A stretch of 64,000 nt of DNA from Syngnathus acus. Lineage: Eukaryota > Chordata > Actinopteri > Syngnathiformes > Syngnathidae. This document shows positions 43,101-57,027 of this stretch, piece after piece. The position numbers and the translations under genes are program-made. Location: assembly GCF_901709675.1 (NCBI RefSeq), contig NC_051091.1, forward strand, positions 3,437,967-3,501,966. The letters are read 5' to 3'. The stretch's first letter is position 1. Every line of letters begins with the position of its first letter. The notes beneath the pieces are model-generated. The model was not told the origin of the DNA. It saw nothing but the letters and a program-made list of their open reading frames with translations, and made no database searches.

Positions 43101-45186
43101 GCCTTCAATTCTATTCTTGCAAGTCGTTAACACCCCTGAAGGCATGTGGAATGCATAAGAACTCAATTTCCAAGCAGACTTTCCTACGGCATCAACAATA
43201 TAATCTACCTACTCCACTTACACACCTACCTGCCCAGGTCTAACTCAATAAACTATTTTTCCTTTTTATTAAAACATCTATCTCTGCAGTCAACAGCCTC
43301 ACAGTCACGGTTCCCAGTGCCACGGTTTAATGTAATCTTTCCCCAAAAAAAAAATCCTGTTTTGCTGCCAGAGAAAACGCTTACAACATCTTTAATTTAT
43401 GACATGGCTGTAATCTCCCTCAAGCAGCAATCATGGAATGTTATCAGACGGCAACAAGATGGAATTTATCATTCTGCTGCAATTACAATCATGCTCCCTT
43501 GACCTGCAGCCCCACCTAAGCAAACAAATATTAGAAAAAGACACAAATTGAAATTAGAAGCCATGTTTCTCGGCTTTGTGTGATTTTTACACAGACAGTC
43601 AAAAGACAGACTGGCCAACTTTTCTTTTTCATTTCCGTTCGGCAGCTGCATAAAGACAACCCGGGGAGGTCTAGTTGTGACCGTGTGTGGGCTAACAGGA
43701 TTGTTAAAACATCACACTGCTGTGTTTAGAATGATTGTTTTTCCTATTTTTAATTAAAAGAAAGACCGTCTTTGCAGCTTATTAGGGCATTTAATGTCCG
43801 CGCATTTCATAAATGAATCTTATTGCCGTGGGAACATTGCGAGTGTGTTCTTCTCCGAGCATCTCTTGATAGCCAATTAGCTCACGTCAGGTTTATTTGC
43901 CTGGAGGCACATTTAAATTAAATGCCCAGCAACCAAACTCACATTATGTTTTCCTTCAAGCTCCATTTCATCGGTTACACATACATGATAATTGTCCTTT
44001 TCGTTATTGTTTTTTTATGAAAGCAGGCTCAGGGTACTTGGTGTTCAGGGAAGGCTCGTTTGGATTTATTATAGAGGCAGACATTAAATATAGGACATGT
44101 TTAAAAAACGTTATTTATTCCCGTACAGCATACATGGCATGCTGGAGTGTAGCAATTAGGCTAAAATCAACTTAAACAAGCGTCTCGATTAAATCTAAAC
44201 ACATTTGAAATAGTCTTACAGAAGCAATATAATTACTTCACTTTTTATATGTACTGCACTACTTGTCCTTTTTCTCAATCTCCAAAAGGTACATACGGTA
44301 GTTTGTCACCTTGTTGCACACAACTAATTTACTTATTTATAGCCTATTTTTCTGCTGAACATAAAACAGCAAGTCAGTCTTGGTTCGATATGAGCCCGCA
44401 TTTGTCTTATCTACAGTCATGCGACGACATTATGGTGTGTTCCACAGGTCGGCCAGAATGGAATTACCTTTTGAGGTTTTGACACAACGTCAATCTCTGC
44501 AAGCTTGAAGCCAGACGTCCACTACACATCCAGATAAGAAGTAATGACTTTGCCTTGCAATTACTGAAGGATGCCTGCCACTTTTCTTGCACAATTTTCA
44601 GTTAATACTTAATATTACAGTAACTTTAAGACTCATGTAGTGGTTGTAAAGAACTAATTTCTCACGAACCATTTCGGTTCTGTCTTTTGCAAGGTCAGAT
44701 GGGGGAAAGCAACGTTAAACTTTACAGCCTAATGCCACATTCTAAACAGATGTTTCATTGTCTAAATATAAATCTCAGTTGACGATGTAGTGATCCATGC
44801 TTGCATGCATCTTTGTGAGAAGGCTGCAAACAATCTGCCTTGTTTTAATAGTTGTTATGTAGAGTAAAATGTCTGTCTTTGATGAAGTCCCAAGGCAACA
44901 ACAGTGAATGCGGACCATCTCAGTTAATGCGGACCATCTCATGTCACGAAACGGGAACTCCTTCTAAATGTGTTAAGACTCGATGGCAGTGGCATTAGCA
45001 TTTTGGACACAAATGAATGGAGGCATTTGTTCCTGTGTCCCCTGAAAGAGTCTATTAATGGAAGGTTTAGCAATTGCTCTGTTTTCCACGTACCCAAGTC
45101 TGGGCATCCCACGTGAATAATTGACATTATAATAATTGCCGGATTTCAGATTGAGCTCATTTGTAATATTTTTGAAAACCACACCT

Positions 45187-45265
45187 GAATATCATTCAGA
45201 TTTTGGATTTTTTGTTTCGACCTTATATGGATCGAAGCCGAATATCATTCAGATTTTGGATTTTT
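45187..45265 (+). repeat. short direct repeat, period 53
   Basis: GAATATCATTCAGATTTTGG followed by ATTTTTT occurs at 45187 and again at 45240. Confidence 0.85.
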
Positions 45266-48200
45266 TTTTCTTTTTCATATGAATCTAAGCTGTCCAATTT
45301 GCAAGGAATGTAACTGAAATATATATGCACTGATTAATATCTTGACCGATATTAGAACATTGCCCAATATTGTATCAGCCAAAAAAGGCAGGCTTCAATA
45401 AATTAGCCGAAATGGGCTCTAAATTATTTTTTTAATCTAAAACATGTGTTCTGCTACTAAATGTAAACAAATGACCAACTGTACAACCTTTTGACCCAGA
45501 TTGTTTTGCAAACTCAGACGACCAATTGAGTTTAAGATCCAAATGGACGCACTACTGGATTCTGACCTCGACTCTATATGGGTGACTAATCCCATACACG
45601 ATGAGTATTGATCTGCAACGGGTAGGACAGAGCATAGCCGCAGAGCAGATCATCATCAATGATGCTCTGGTAACCACAATATCATCAAATTCAATTAGCA
45701 AAGGATGCATCCTGATTTTCCTCACATCCACAAGCCATCCGTTTTACCCGGCCCATCCCCCCAGTTTAAAACGGCTTCCTGTGTGTCCACCAATATTGAA
45801 CCCCATGTTTTCCAGCTCTTAAAAGAAGATAAATGAGGGCAAAGTCCCCAATTAGTCTCCTTTGTTGATTTCAAGAGGTTGTTGCAACTCATGCTTACTG
45901 CACACTTACTGCACACTCCAGCTCTCTGCTTTCCAGTATATGACACGGACCATGAATTCACCTCAAAAATTTCATGTGGTCATGCCGTGAAGTCTCAGAT
46001 GAAGCATCAAAATGTGCCGAGGCAGCACTACAGGGATAGCCATTAGTGTCCAAAGCTCTGTAGCTCTAATGATGATGGCTGTGGATTTGCTGTGGTCTGC
46101 ATTGTGGGTAGCGGCGTCTCTAACATGAAATGTTCTTCAACATGCGCTTTGCAGATGCATTTACTGAGCCGAGGCAGAGCAAACACCATTTTATGTGGTT
46201 TTCGCTTATGAGGACAAAGGCTATTCAAGATCAATAAAATAGATTTGAGGTGATGCCCGTTTTCTAAAATGTATAGCAACGAGGTGGCATTTAATTGACA
46301 CTTTTGATATTCTCCTGTGAGGCTTCTTGGAAGACAAACGGCATAAACTACAGAAATATCTTTCACTAATTATTTCCAAACCTCAAAATGTCTCAAAAGA
46401 AAGTCTGCTTTCTTCAGGACTGAGCTAACTAAACACAGACCTGAAATGATCCATTTGTGTCTAAACAGCTTTGTAAAATGAGTGTTTTGTAAAACATGTC
46501 ATGTTTGTGTTATTCTGAGGAATGCCGTATGATATGCTCCAAGCAGCAGGAGACTCGGGTCCTTGCACGATCTCCACAGAAAGACGCCAGCCTAATGAAC
46601 CCTTTGCCACATTTTCCAGTCTTGCTACGATCCAGCCACCCTGCAGGTGGTAAACAAAAAGAGGCGCTCAAGTCATAGAGGCCTTCATGTGGTATTAATG
46701 GAGCCGGGCCCTAAGCGGCAGAGGCAGACTTGTAGCCCGGCACACAGGAAGAGGCACAGCCATCTGCGAATGAGCTCGGGGAAACAGGGAATGCTCTCTA
46801 CTTGTGGATGTGACGCTAATGTTTCAAAAGGCGGCTGAGTTACACCGCGCAGCGCAGCCCGGGGGCCTATAAAGCTGCAGCTCAACAAAAATACACACCC
46901 TGGGGGAGTCAAAAACTGTGAACGGGCCCTCATGAGATGCCAAATGCCGAACTGCCACACACTCTAAAGTGGATAATGGCAATTCCATGACACGGGGTGC
47001 AAAGTGTGGGTTCAACTAGGGTGAGCAAGTTGAAGCAAGTGATTACTGAGGTGTAAAATAGCTTTAAAAAGCAGCTATGCCCTTGTTTATTTCTCAGGGC
47101 AGACACCCGTGAATTCATCAACTGTCAGAAAAGTGACAGGCCTCAACATTACGTGCATCAATTATTTTGGGTTTGTGAAAACACACAGCGGAACTGTCAC
47201 TCCAAGATCTCGGTGCCCCTTCTAATTTATGGTGACCCCTGCTGAGACTTTTTTTTTTTTTTTCCCAGAAAAGGAATTTATTACAAGCGACATCAATGTC
47301 ATATAAAAGTGTGATTACACTTTGTGACACTTAGCACGTTAGTTCACATCTGGTCTAACGTCACAGAGTGCTTAGAATCAGATTTCACAACCTGCCGTCA
47401 AATAAAAAAAAAAAGAAAATACCCAAAGGGTTACTGTACATATTAAATAACATTCGATCCCTTGCAACAAAAGAAATCTCTGCCGGTCCACCGTCCCAAA
47501 AAAAATGTAAATACCGTTAAAAAGCAATGCTGTGATCTGAATTATGAAAACTTCCCTGCTGTGAATATTTTTTGCCAGGCGACAAATAATTCCACTGCAA
47601 TGCAGTCAAGCATGACTGAGTAGCATCGAATCTGCATTTCTGAGAAAAGTTGTCAAACACCGGATGTCAATGGTTTACCTAAACTATAAAACGCCGCTGG
47701 ACTAACTAGTCAATGAATATTAATCCATCTTCTGTTGTCAAAGAAGAGAATTAGAGGCAATGTCACTCAAGAAGTCAGAGAGCGCCATGAAGTCAATTTA
47801 AATGCAAATGTGACGACAAACTTTTCAAGGAGGTGTGGAGTTCTTCTCTGACTCACCGCTTTAATGTCCGTGCCAGGAAGATGACATCATCTCAGAAACT
47901 GCAAGTCGGTCAGATGGAATATAGTATCTCCTGATAGTGATTTCATATCAAAAGATGAAAACCCAGCTATAAACAATGTATTGTGAGATTTACAGCATTT
48001 TCTTTCCAGAGACCAACAAAATAACCTCTCTGGGATCATACAAACATATTTTTGAAAGAAGCATATTTCTTTGCAGAAACAAAACTCAAAAGGTCACACC
48101 AGTGTGCAGTTAATGGGAGCAGGGGTCACACTTTTAAAAATGTGGAGCTCTGCAAAGATGAATGAATTTGGATCCGACCCAGTTTGGCACGACTGTTTCA

Positions 48201-49130
48201 TTCATCAATTGTTTGACGAAGGCTGGATTTACTTTGAGCAAGAAAGAAAATGAAGTCTAGCTCTTAGTTGGAGATGCTTAGAAAAGAATAAATGACTTAT
48301 GGAGGCCAGTCTGACATTGGCAAACTGCTTAAGGAAAATGAAAGCAAAATGGATCTAAAAAACATCCAAACTGCGGCAGTGCAGTAAATTATCAGAGCTC
48401 TGCCACAGGATCCATCCGGAACGTTTTGGTTGTTAGTAAGCTTTATCCAATCCTCTCTGCCAATTAGGATGAAGAGATTAGGTCATCGGTTGTTCGTGAA
48501 TTCTCAAATAAATTAAATGAGTCAATGGGACTGCTGTTACCCAAAACAAATACGGATTACAAAGCCAGTTCAGGTGATTGTCCAATTAGTAAATTGGTCA
48601 GCCTTTAGTTTCATGAATCTAATCAAGCTTGATTTGTTTGCAAGTCTTCACGTATAGTATATAAAAAAAATCTTGTGTGAAAGCTACAAGTATCATTGGG
48701 CAAACACAAAGCCACTCACACCAAGATTTCATGTTCACACCAAACCAACATGGCCGACAGAGATCTGTGCCTGCTTGGGGTTCCTATCACAATCCTCTTA
48801 CAGGACCTATGAGAGCATCACAGGTATTAATGAGGTCCCACAGGAAGCATTTGGTTGCACAAGCGGCCCTGTCTTGCAGTCACCTCATTTCAGGCCCATT
48901 AATTGCCGCAGCACCTTCAGAATGACATGACGACTTTGCAATCGGTGATCCGGTTCGAATGAACGTCAACTTCACGTGTGTTTGCCAAAAATGACGGCGT
49001 AATATGCATTTAACAGATAATACCGTTTATTTTTTTCCAGGTTTTGTGCAGGATGACCTTTGTCTTTTAATAGCCTCAAAAAGGATTCGTCGTTAAAAAA
49101 ATGGCTGGATGAAATAGAGGGAAGTCCGAG

Positions 49131-49193
49131 CATCCCTGCTTAAGATGCAGCCCCCGCAGCCTGACCCCGGACAAGCAGAAGATGAATGGATGT
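49131..49193 (+). repeat. 3' fragment of a fish SINE-type repeat
   Basis: CATCCCTGCTTAAGATGCAG, then CCCCCGCAGCCTGACCCCGG and ACAAGCAGAAGATGAATGGA, is the typical tail of the same repeat group as at 36 kb. Confidence 0.5.
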
Positions 49194-51935
49194 TAAAATT
49201 TCTCAAATGGATGTTACAAATTAAACCAACTTTAGAGCTTTATTCGGACGGAATAACTGTGATAAAATTGAACAATTTTATCCAAAGAATGTGAGAATAA
49301 TATGAGGGGCGTTTATCTTTGGGTCGAGTTCATCCTGTCTGTCACGTATGTCCACCCTCATCCTCGGTGCCCTTCACTTGCCTGTCCCGGGGGTCCCCTT
49401 GGATCCTTATCAAGAAGCCAGCGCACAATAGCCTTCACTGAACACAAAGCTAGCAATACCGTGCTCCTCTTTTCTATTCTTTACATTTGTCACCTTTATT
49501 CCAATGTTCTTTGTTCGCCTTCCCTCTGCATGCATGACTTGTCCCAAAGTCAACTTGCACGTTTTTGCTTTCACCAGTGTCATTTGGGCATAGCTGTCGT
49601 CTGTTGTTCCTTGGGGGGGTGTCTGGTGGCGGCGTACAACACTGCTTTTTACATAAACATTGAATTTTATGGATGTGTCCAGTGCTGCCATGGTTCTGTT
49701 TTAGGCTCAAGATGACAGCACAGCATTTCAATGTATTATTATTATTTTATCTCTGTTAGTAACCTCGATATTCAGCCATAAAATATTTGCCAGCACCCTT
49801 CCAGGTCTTCTCGGACCCACTCCGCTATCCCGAAAATATAGCTGATAAATATGCACATTGCCAGAAAGCAGTCAGGCAAATCCTTCAATTCATCTTATCG
49901 CGCTCACTCTTTGTGGATGTGGTTTGTGACTATCATGAAAGGAGAGAGCTCTGGTATTGCACGGCGCCAAAGCACTCTAAGCCTGCAGTTGGGTGCATGG
50001 GTTGCCGCTATAATTGCTTGGAGCTCTGGAGCCCCACCTGAACCTCACTCCGGGTCAGGGAACTTGCTCGGTGCCACATGTCACTTGATATTACCGCCAA
50101 TCACACGGGGAAGAATAATCTCTTGAGCAATTTACCTAATTTCAAGATGCCCATGAGTAACATTACTCAACACAAACGCACGAAAGGTCCGCAGTGCTCT
50201 GCCACATTTATAGACCACTAAGGCAGGTGATTCACGGTTGCCATGGTGATAATAGAGACATGCACGTCTCCTTTTTTTACAAGCTACTGGAACATCCACA
50301 TCACGCTGAAGCATGAATCATTCCAAGGTTACTCTATTGTTGTTTCTTATCGACAAAAGCTACAACAACTGCTCATACTTTCAAACACAATGCAATGCAT
50401 GTGAGAGCAAACACACACGGACTGTAATCACAGGTGTGTCTGTTGCCAGGCAAACAGCACATGAACAGGTGAAGCCTGCTTTCATCTCACATCTTCAATG
50501 CACGTTCACCTTCAGAGGCTGTTTGGGAAGTTGTGCAATCACAACAAGTGAGACACGCTTGGAACACTGTTTTTCCGTTTGTGTGCATATGGACCAAAGA
50601 GAGCAAACATTGCAAAGCCTCTGAAGTAGTCGGAAGTTTGATGTTTTCCCAACTTTGAAGGAAACATTTGATGAGTATTCACAATAGAGCGCGCCAACCG
50701 CTAAGATATGAAAAACGAGCCGTGTCTGCCGTGACAAAGGATGTTCTGTTGGCTGCATTTTGTGATCTAACTGATTCAAAGCATGAAAAGGTCCATGAAA
50801 TGCATCAGGTTGGAGCTGCATATTAAGAGGCCGGGGACCGGTTGACGCGGGCTCGTTGGGAGACCCAGGACACTTTGCTTGTCCAATTACTGGCTCTTGC
50901 TCAAATTGTTGGTGAGAAAGAGTCGACCTACTTCTGGACACAAAGCACCACTGCCCTGAATAGTGAGAGGCTGTAGAGCGTGTGTGATGACAAGTGCTAT
51001 TACAAGCTCTTGTCTTTGGCCTACAAATTCACTTCCAGGTAATTATTGTGTATGTGTGCTTATGAGCAGAAATAGGATCTGCTCCACTGGAAGAGCAGCT
51101 TTGAGACGATGACATTAATTAATGTCAGGCTGACCTTCACAAGGTCTACGTGTTAAGTAATTCAGCCATTTGGGGCGGGAGTAGATTAGCTACATTAAAT
51201 TTCTTGAAATTTGCATACTATGAAAGGAAAGCCAAAATATCACAGACAGGTTGAAGTCCTGAACAAGTGAAAACAAAAAGACTAGAGACTTCAAATATTG
51301 TGATTTTTTTTAAGGCATCATTAATAATGAGAAAGTGCAGTAACATGACAGCATCTGAAATGAGGTGTTGGTTGTGTTAAGCAAGTGAGATAAATCAGGT
51401 CTATTAATTTATCACGGGCAGCTGAGTGTACAACAGCTACACGCATCCCCATCAATTACAGCAAGCTCTCAGCAACCACCGCTGGCCCAATCCAATATAA
51501 TGTCACATTATTAATGTGCTTTTAATCACACACTAAAGTCTCATCAGTCATTGTGATCTTGTCACGCAATTACAACCGGCAAAAAAAAAGCCCTCGTCTA
51601 CTTAAAAGTGTGTTTATTTCAATTCACTTTCTCACTCTGTCATGTTGAAACTTGCGAGTTTCTGGTATTTTCACAATCGAATGACAATATTAAGTTATGC
51701 TTAGAATGAAACTCATTGATCATGAATTCACAGGCAAGAAAAGCATAGTTTAAAAAATATCACAACTCCGGGCTTGACGTTATAATGTTCTGCCGACAAC
51801 AGCTGATCAGCAAAGTCTTTCATTATTTTTAAGCTATGTATACAGCCCCCTGCCTATAACAGGAGTCACACGTGCAAAATACCAACAAAGTGACAGCTAT
51901 AATAAATTCCAGCATCTAACTTAGATAACTAACTG

Positions 51936-51949
51936 CCCCCCCCCCCCCC
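51936..51949 (+). repeat. run of 14 C
   Basis: An uninterrupted C run about 75 bp beyond the candidate first-exon donor at 52025; on the minus strand it is a G run just inside the putative intron. Confidence 0.95.
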
Positions 51950-52025
51950 AAAATATATATTTCTTTGAAAGAAAAGCACATCCAGAGGCATTATCATTTG
52001 AAAATAACAGTTTCTGAAACTAACC

Positions 52026-52270
52026 TTCAGGTGCAACATAAGGCAGTCCTTCACCAAGTTGGCTAAAATCCCCCCAACCGGCCAAGCAGAGCAGATGGAT
52101 ATTCAGCGGCGTTTTGCCCGGCTTGCAGTGAGTGGCTCTGAGCTGTGGACCAGCCTCCCCTCCTCCTCTCGTGGATGCTGCTTGTGCCACTCCCCCCCCA
52201 CCGCCTCTGGAAGAAAAAAAAGTAATAGCAGTTTCTTCCTCCGCCTCCACAAAGACTGACTCAAATAAAA
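52026..52270 (-). promoter_or_regulatory. candidate non-coding first exon and promoter of chl1
   Basis: Read on the minus strand, a relatively GC-rich block ends in GCACCTGAAG/GTTAGT, a good donor, with the exon side at 52026. An AT-rich TATA-like stretch (CTTTTATTTGAG) lies at about 52258-52270. The block has no conserved coding sense. It would create an intron of about 15 kb to the coding exon at 37188, in keeping with the long first introns of L1-family genes. Speculative. Confidence 0.25.
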
Positions 52271-52840
52271 GCGGGGACCCTGTCGCAGTCAATAGGTTTT
52301 AGAAAACCCCATGGCAACGCAGAAAAAGCAGTGGGCAACTTCCCCAAGTTGTGACCGGGTTAAAGACCCCCACCCAAAAAAAATATAGTGACAGCGACGT
52401 TAGAATGCGCAGGTTTTACTGGTCAGAGGTGCAGTGAGGGGAGCGCTAACGTCAATGGATGAGGAGGATGCCGTTCATTGGTAGATGGGAGTGAACAAGT
52501 ATTTCAGAATGAACTACACTGAACAATAACGTGAATATAAATCCACACTCACAACACAATGAGATTAACACCACCTAACATTTTTCTTTTGATGCCTTCA
52601 TTGGTTGGTCTTGAAAGTGGGAAAATGTAATAAATCTAATATTGCAACAGGATGAAAATGAGTATCACAAAAACAATTGGGGAAATGATTTATATATAAA
52701 AGCAGTAGAAACACTTGAGATGAATTGAAAGTAAATTGTTTTTATTCATGTGAACAGCATGACTCTCTGTCAAACTGTATTTTGTTGACTTTCCCAAAAA
52801 CGACAAACTAACTAAAGCAACATATCAACTGTAACTGGTA

Positions 52841-52992
52841 GTGATGGGAAAATGAAGCTTCAAATTTGCTTCATGAACCATTTGTTGTGTTGTTAGTCTA
52901 AATGTAGAGCTTTAAGACAGTGCCATCTAGAGAAGTAAAAAAAAAATACATCTGGTTCACGAAGGAAATCTGAAACTTCATTTCCCCATCAC
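52841..52992. mobile_element. short MITE, GTGATGGGAAAATGAAG family
   Basis: GTGATGGGAAAATGAAGCTT at the left and the reverse complement of the right end (GTGATGGGGAAATGAAG) form terminal inverted repeats about 17 bp long. The internal TGCTTCATGAACCATTTGTT also occurs in the element near 23.3 kb. No clear target duplication. Confidence 0.65.
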
Positions 52993-53710
52993 AGATTCTG
53001 TAATACGTGACTGTTGGCAGCACATTCATTATTTGTGGTTCTGAATGGACAGCATCTGAAAAAAAATATTGATTAATTAAATTCACCATGTTAAATGATC
53101 TCGAAATGTAACAGGAAATAATTGGTAAGTGGTGTTTCAGAGTTAGGTAACGCTCTAGAGGAGCTCTCTCAGCTGAATCACTGTCCCGTTCAATAACTCC
53201 GAAGGAGATACGATCACCATGGTAACCTCTAAGTGCAGTTTGATCCCCACATCCAATCAAACTCAGCTAATTGAAGTCTTTCAGATAATTGCCATCAGCT
53301 AATTAGACCGTTTTTCAGAGTCAATAAGTGTTTACCAAACACGTGGTGTTTTTTCCTCAATTTGGAACTACCTGCTTTGAACAATACACTGAATAGGTGA
53401 CTTTTTTGTTATACATATGTGTGTATACTATATTATATAATCAACAACAGCAATGTAGCAAAACATAATGTGCCAAGGTATGTCTTGGACTTGCAGTAAA
53501 TTGACACATAAACATGTGTCATTTTATGATAACACCGGTTTATTGTATTGTCAGATATAATCGTCTCTGAAGGGATGTTTGATTTTAGCATCTGTGACCA
53601 CATCAGGTCATTAACAAATCTTTGAATCAGAGAAGCAGCCAGGAAAGGACAGAGACAAATCAATTTGGTGACCTCAGACTCTTGGAGAAATTGAACGGAT
53701 TCCCAACTGC

Positions 53711-53810
53711 AAAATGACGTAGTGGTTAGATTTTATCACTGTTGCGAGTAATAATAGGTTCACTTCCCATCACTCACTGAGTCACTGTGTTGATTACACG
53801 AAACCGCATA
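53711..53810 (+). repeat. possible degenerate tRNA-SINE head
   Basis: GTAGTGGTTAGATTTTATCA and, about 35 bp later, AGGTTCACTTCCCATCAC resemble decayed A and B boxes of a tRNA-derived SINE. No tail identified. Confidence 0.35.
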
Positions 53811-54926
53811 AGGGTTGAATATAAATCCATCGTTGGGATTATCCGGGAAAGACATTTTTGTCTTAAAAAGTGCAAACATATTTGCTTCCGAGTCCATCTT
53901 AGTCCTTAGGGAAATAACGACGGGTGCATGACTGACTCTAATTGGAAAAACAACACAAATTGTCTGTACCGCTTATTTTGTTCTTTGGCAATATTTGACT
54001 AAAGATATATATATTTTTTTAAATATAACAAGTTTATCTAGAAAATGTTGAATTAGATGATATCAGCTTTTAAGATCTACATTGCGAATTGCATTGTCTC
54101 TTTATATCGGGTTCATATTCGGCACCAGACAAAGGAAACGTGATGCTGTAGTTTGACAAAGAACGGGAGCAAACAGATGCGAAAATCAGATTATGGTTTC
54201 TCATAATCAGATTGAAATAATGGATTAAATGAGGCACACATGTAAAAAGATACTTTTGTGAGGTTTTCTATGTGAGTGCTCTCATCAGAACAAATTAGAT
54301 TTGTGGAGCATCTGCTTCCTTTTTTTTTTCAGAGGGGACTTCTTCATGTCTAGGTGTTAAATGTTTTACTGGAACCTGAGCTATTCTTGCTACTGACTCT
54401 ATATGTTGTTGCTAAAATCTATGTAATAGATTTTTTTATATTATACGAATATTTATAATTGTTGGAATTGTACTTTATTGACTTTCACGCTTAAGTCTGA
54501 CAATCAACTGTGAATTTAACCCCAATTTTTGTAATGAGTTGCTTTCTCGTCTTTGCATATTGAGTAATAAAATCCTGAAACTTAACTTATTTTGATACTC
54601 TTGCATTTAGTTAAACCACATGGACCTGTTTTACAACCGCTTCTCCGCTCACTCTCTTTGCCCCCAAAACTGACCGCAGCCATCAAGTGGTTATGTAACA
54701 TTATTCAGATGACTACATTGAATATTTCAGAAGAATTGCTACTTGGATATAAACAACTTGGAATGATAGCACCACCCCCGCAGACAGGGCAGGCCGAGAA
54801 GAAAAGAATGGAGCTGGTGCCATTGAAAAGCCTGAAAACAGAGGCAAACTCTGTCAAAGGTGTCAAAGTTCACATGCAGAGAATGAATGCACCCCCATCG
54901 GTTTGTTTCCGTGCGCTTGTTTTCCC

Positions 54927-54949
54927 TCTCTCTCTCTCTCTCTCTCTTT
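54927..54949 (+). repeat. (CT)n microsatellite
   Basis: A TCTCTC tract of about 22 bp. Confidence 0.9.
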
Positions 54950-56697
54950 CTGGCTGTCTCTTTCTCCGCAGCGTTGAAACACTACGGGACTGAAATCCCT
55001 TCGCTGGTGTCTGCTGGGCTGCATAATGAGAATAAATGAGCTGGAAGTAAATAAGCAGGCTGTGTGTTGCTCACCACTCCATACCAGTCACATATAGCCT
55101 TTCATCAAAAATGAAGATGGATTATGTTGGCAAAAGGTCAGAACAATAGTGCAGTGTTCGGTGAGGAAACCCCAAGAAGCACAACTCCACAATATATAAA
55201 TTGTTTAGCACAAAAGCATCTTCAAACTGATTTTATTTTAATTTTAAGAAAGATTTCTTGCAATTTTGAATTTGGTTTTAGTTGATCAATTTCATCCAAA
55301 TAAATGCCATATTAGCTTCCCAGCTGCTCTTGCATCCTGCATCAATTAGCAATGCATACCACAACCTTATTTTCAATACATAATTAATATCAGCAGCAGG
55401 TGGAATGGGGGTGTTTTCCTTGGGAGATCGTGCCATCTCTCCAGCGACAATGTTCATTTCCTTTTCCATGAAAGCAACAAGGAGCATGGGCAGACTAGAT
55501 ATTCGTCGGGAGATTCACAAGTGTCTGGTAGAAGGTAGGTGGGGGGGCTCGCTGTATGAAATCTGTTTCCATAGCAATGCACATATTGCTGTTCTAAAAT
55601 GTGAGCAGGATGGGAGACTAGTGCCAGTGTGTGTCAGTCATTTTACAAATAAGGGAATGGGGAATACGCTACCCCGCGTCTGACCGTAATATAACTGTCA
55701 CACTCGGTGATAAAGATGAAGTGTTCTTATTGCATATGTGCTGTTGTGTTTGGCACAGTTGTCTTTTGCGGCTTAGCGCGCACTCAGGAGATAATTTATT
55801 TAGCAGTGCATAGATCCAGTCTGCAAATGTGTTGTCTTTATTGTTGAGAATAAAGAGACAAATCTGTACAATAGAAGCTGGCTTCATTTCTCCATCATAC
55901 ATATTTAAGTAGCATGAACAAGAGAGGCCTTTCCGGCTTTTCTTTCGTACACCTCGACTTTGAGATGAAATCATTTCACGAATGCAATCGACCATGTTGG
56001 GAGGGACGTGAATGAGAAGAGAAATGAGGCCTTTCTTCTCGAAGATGAATGTGATTTGATTATTTGATAACGACATTGCTATGGAATTGGATGAACACAA
56101 TGGGTGGCCGATCATGCAAGTAATTGTTTCCTGCTGTTATTCAAATGACTGCATCATATATGGAATATGTACAATCTCCAATATGATGCAACAATTAAGG
56201 AATGCATCATTATGTTTATTAATTATTTGACTAAGAGGCTGATAAACAGCACCATGAGAAAAAAACGAACGACACCATTTCCTTCATTCTCTGCCACTAG
56301 TGAGCATGCCTGACTGGAAGAACATTTGGCAAGGGTTGAATGAGAAATGATGCTCCGGTGGGGTGGGGGTATGGTGGCAATGTAACTGTGCCCGTGGGAG
56401 AACAGTGTTAGTTATTTCATCCACTTCAATTGAATTGTCTGCAGGAGCCTTCAGAGGTGTAACTAAAATATTTAAAACACATACTGGTTTTCTATATTGA
56501 ATCTTGCAATTACAACTAAATTGTATGTATAATATAGAATAGGCTTCCTCTGGTGTTGAAATCTAACGTTGGTTAAAAGGTATCGGTTATACAACCGTAA
56601 CTTTGTTTCGTATTTTTTTGTGTGTGTGAAACTTGTGCAGAAAGTGGTCACTGAAACATTGCAGCATACCCAATCGGTTGTAGAGTATGCTTTAAAC

Positions 56698-57027
56698 CAC
56701 AGGTGTCAAACTCAAGGCCCGGGGGGCAGATACGGCCGGCCACATCATTTTATGTGGCCCGCGAAGACAAATTGTGCATCAAATTCGTGTGTCATTACTA
56801 GAATTGCAAATTGTCTTCACTTTTAATAATATCTTTTCTTTTTTAATATTGAACCAGTTTTTACTTGTCTGATTTGAAAACGAGTTATTTATCAGTTTGT
56901 TTTATAGCTTTTACTGTATATAATATGAGGTGCTCATACATTTGTTTGGGTTGACAGTTATAATAGCCCTCCGAAAAAAGCTATGACTACAATGCGGACC
57001 GCGAAAAAAATGAGTTTGACACCCCTG
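56698..57027. mobile_element. hAT-type MITE (CAGGGGTGTCAAACTC family) with 8-bp target duplication
   Basis: The left end CACAGGTGTCAAACTCAAGG and the reverse complement of the right end CAGGGGTGTCAAACTCATTT form terminal inverted repeats. CTTTAAAC flanks both sides (56690-56697 and 57028-57035). The internal GTGGCCCGCG text is typical of this widespread vertebrate hAT group. 330 bp, non-coding. Confidence 0.88.

Larger units (their letters stand above)
37189..52025. other. non-coding stretch, likely intron 1 of chl1
   Basis: No recognisable exon on either strand. It contains a fish dispersed repeat at 40.56-40.72 kb, a poly-A/GA tract (41862-41890), a run of 17 C (43084-43100), a SINE-type 3' fragment (49.1-49.2 kb) and a run of 14 C (51936-51949). 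Assignment to intron 1 depends on the unproven 52-kb first exon. Confidence 0.4.

Noticed and set aside
50495-50941. 148-codon minus-strand frame
   Set aside because: No recognisable domain, no supporting splice or promoter context; length expected by chance in 64 kb.
55669-56115. 148-codon minus-strand frame
   Set aside because: Composition and lack of similarity indicate chance; no exon-like borders.
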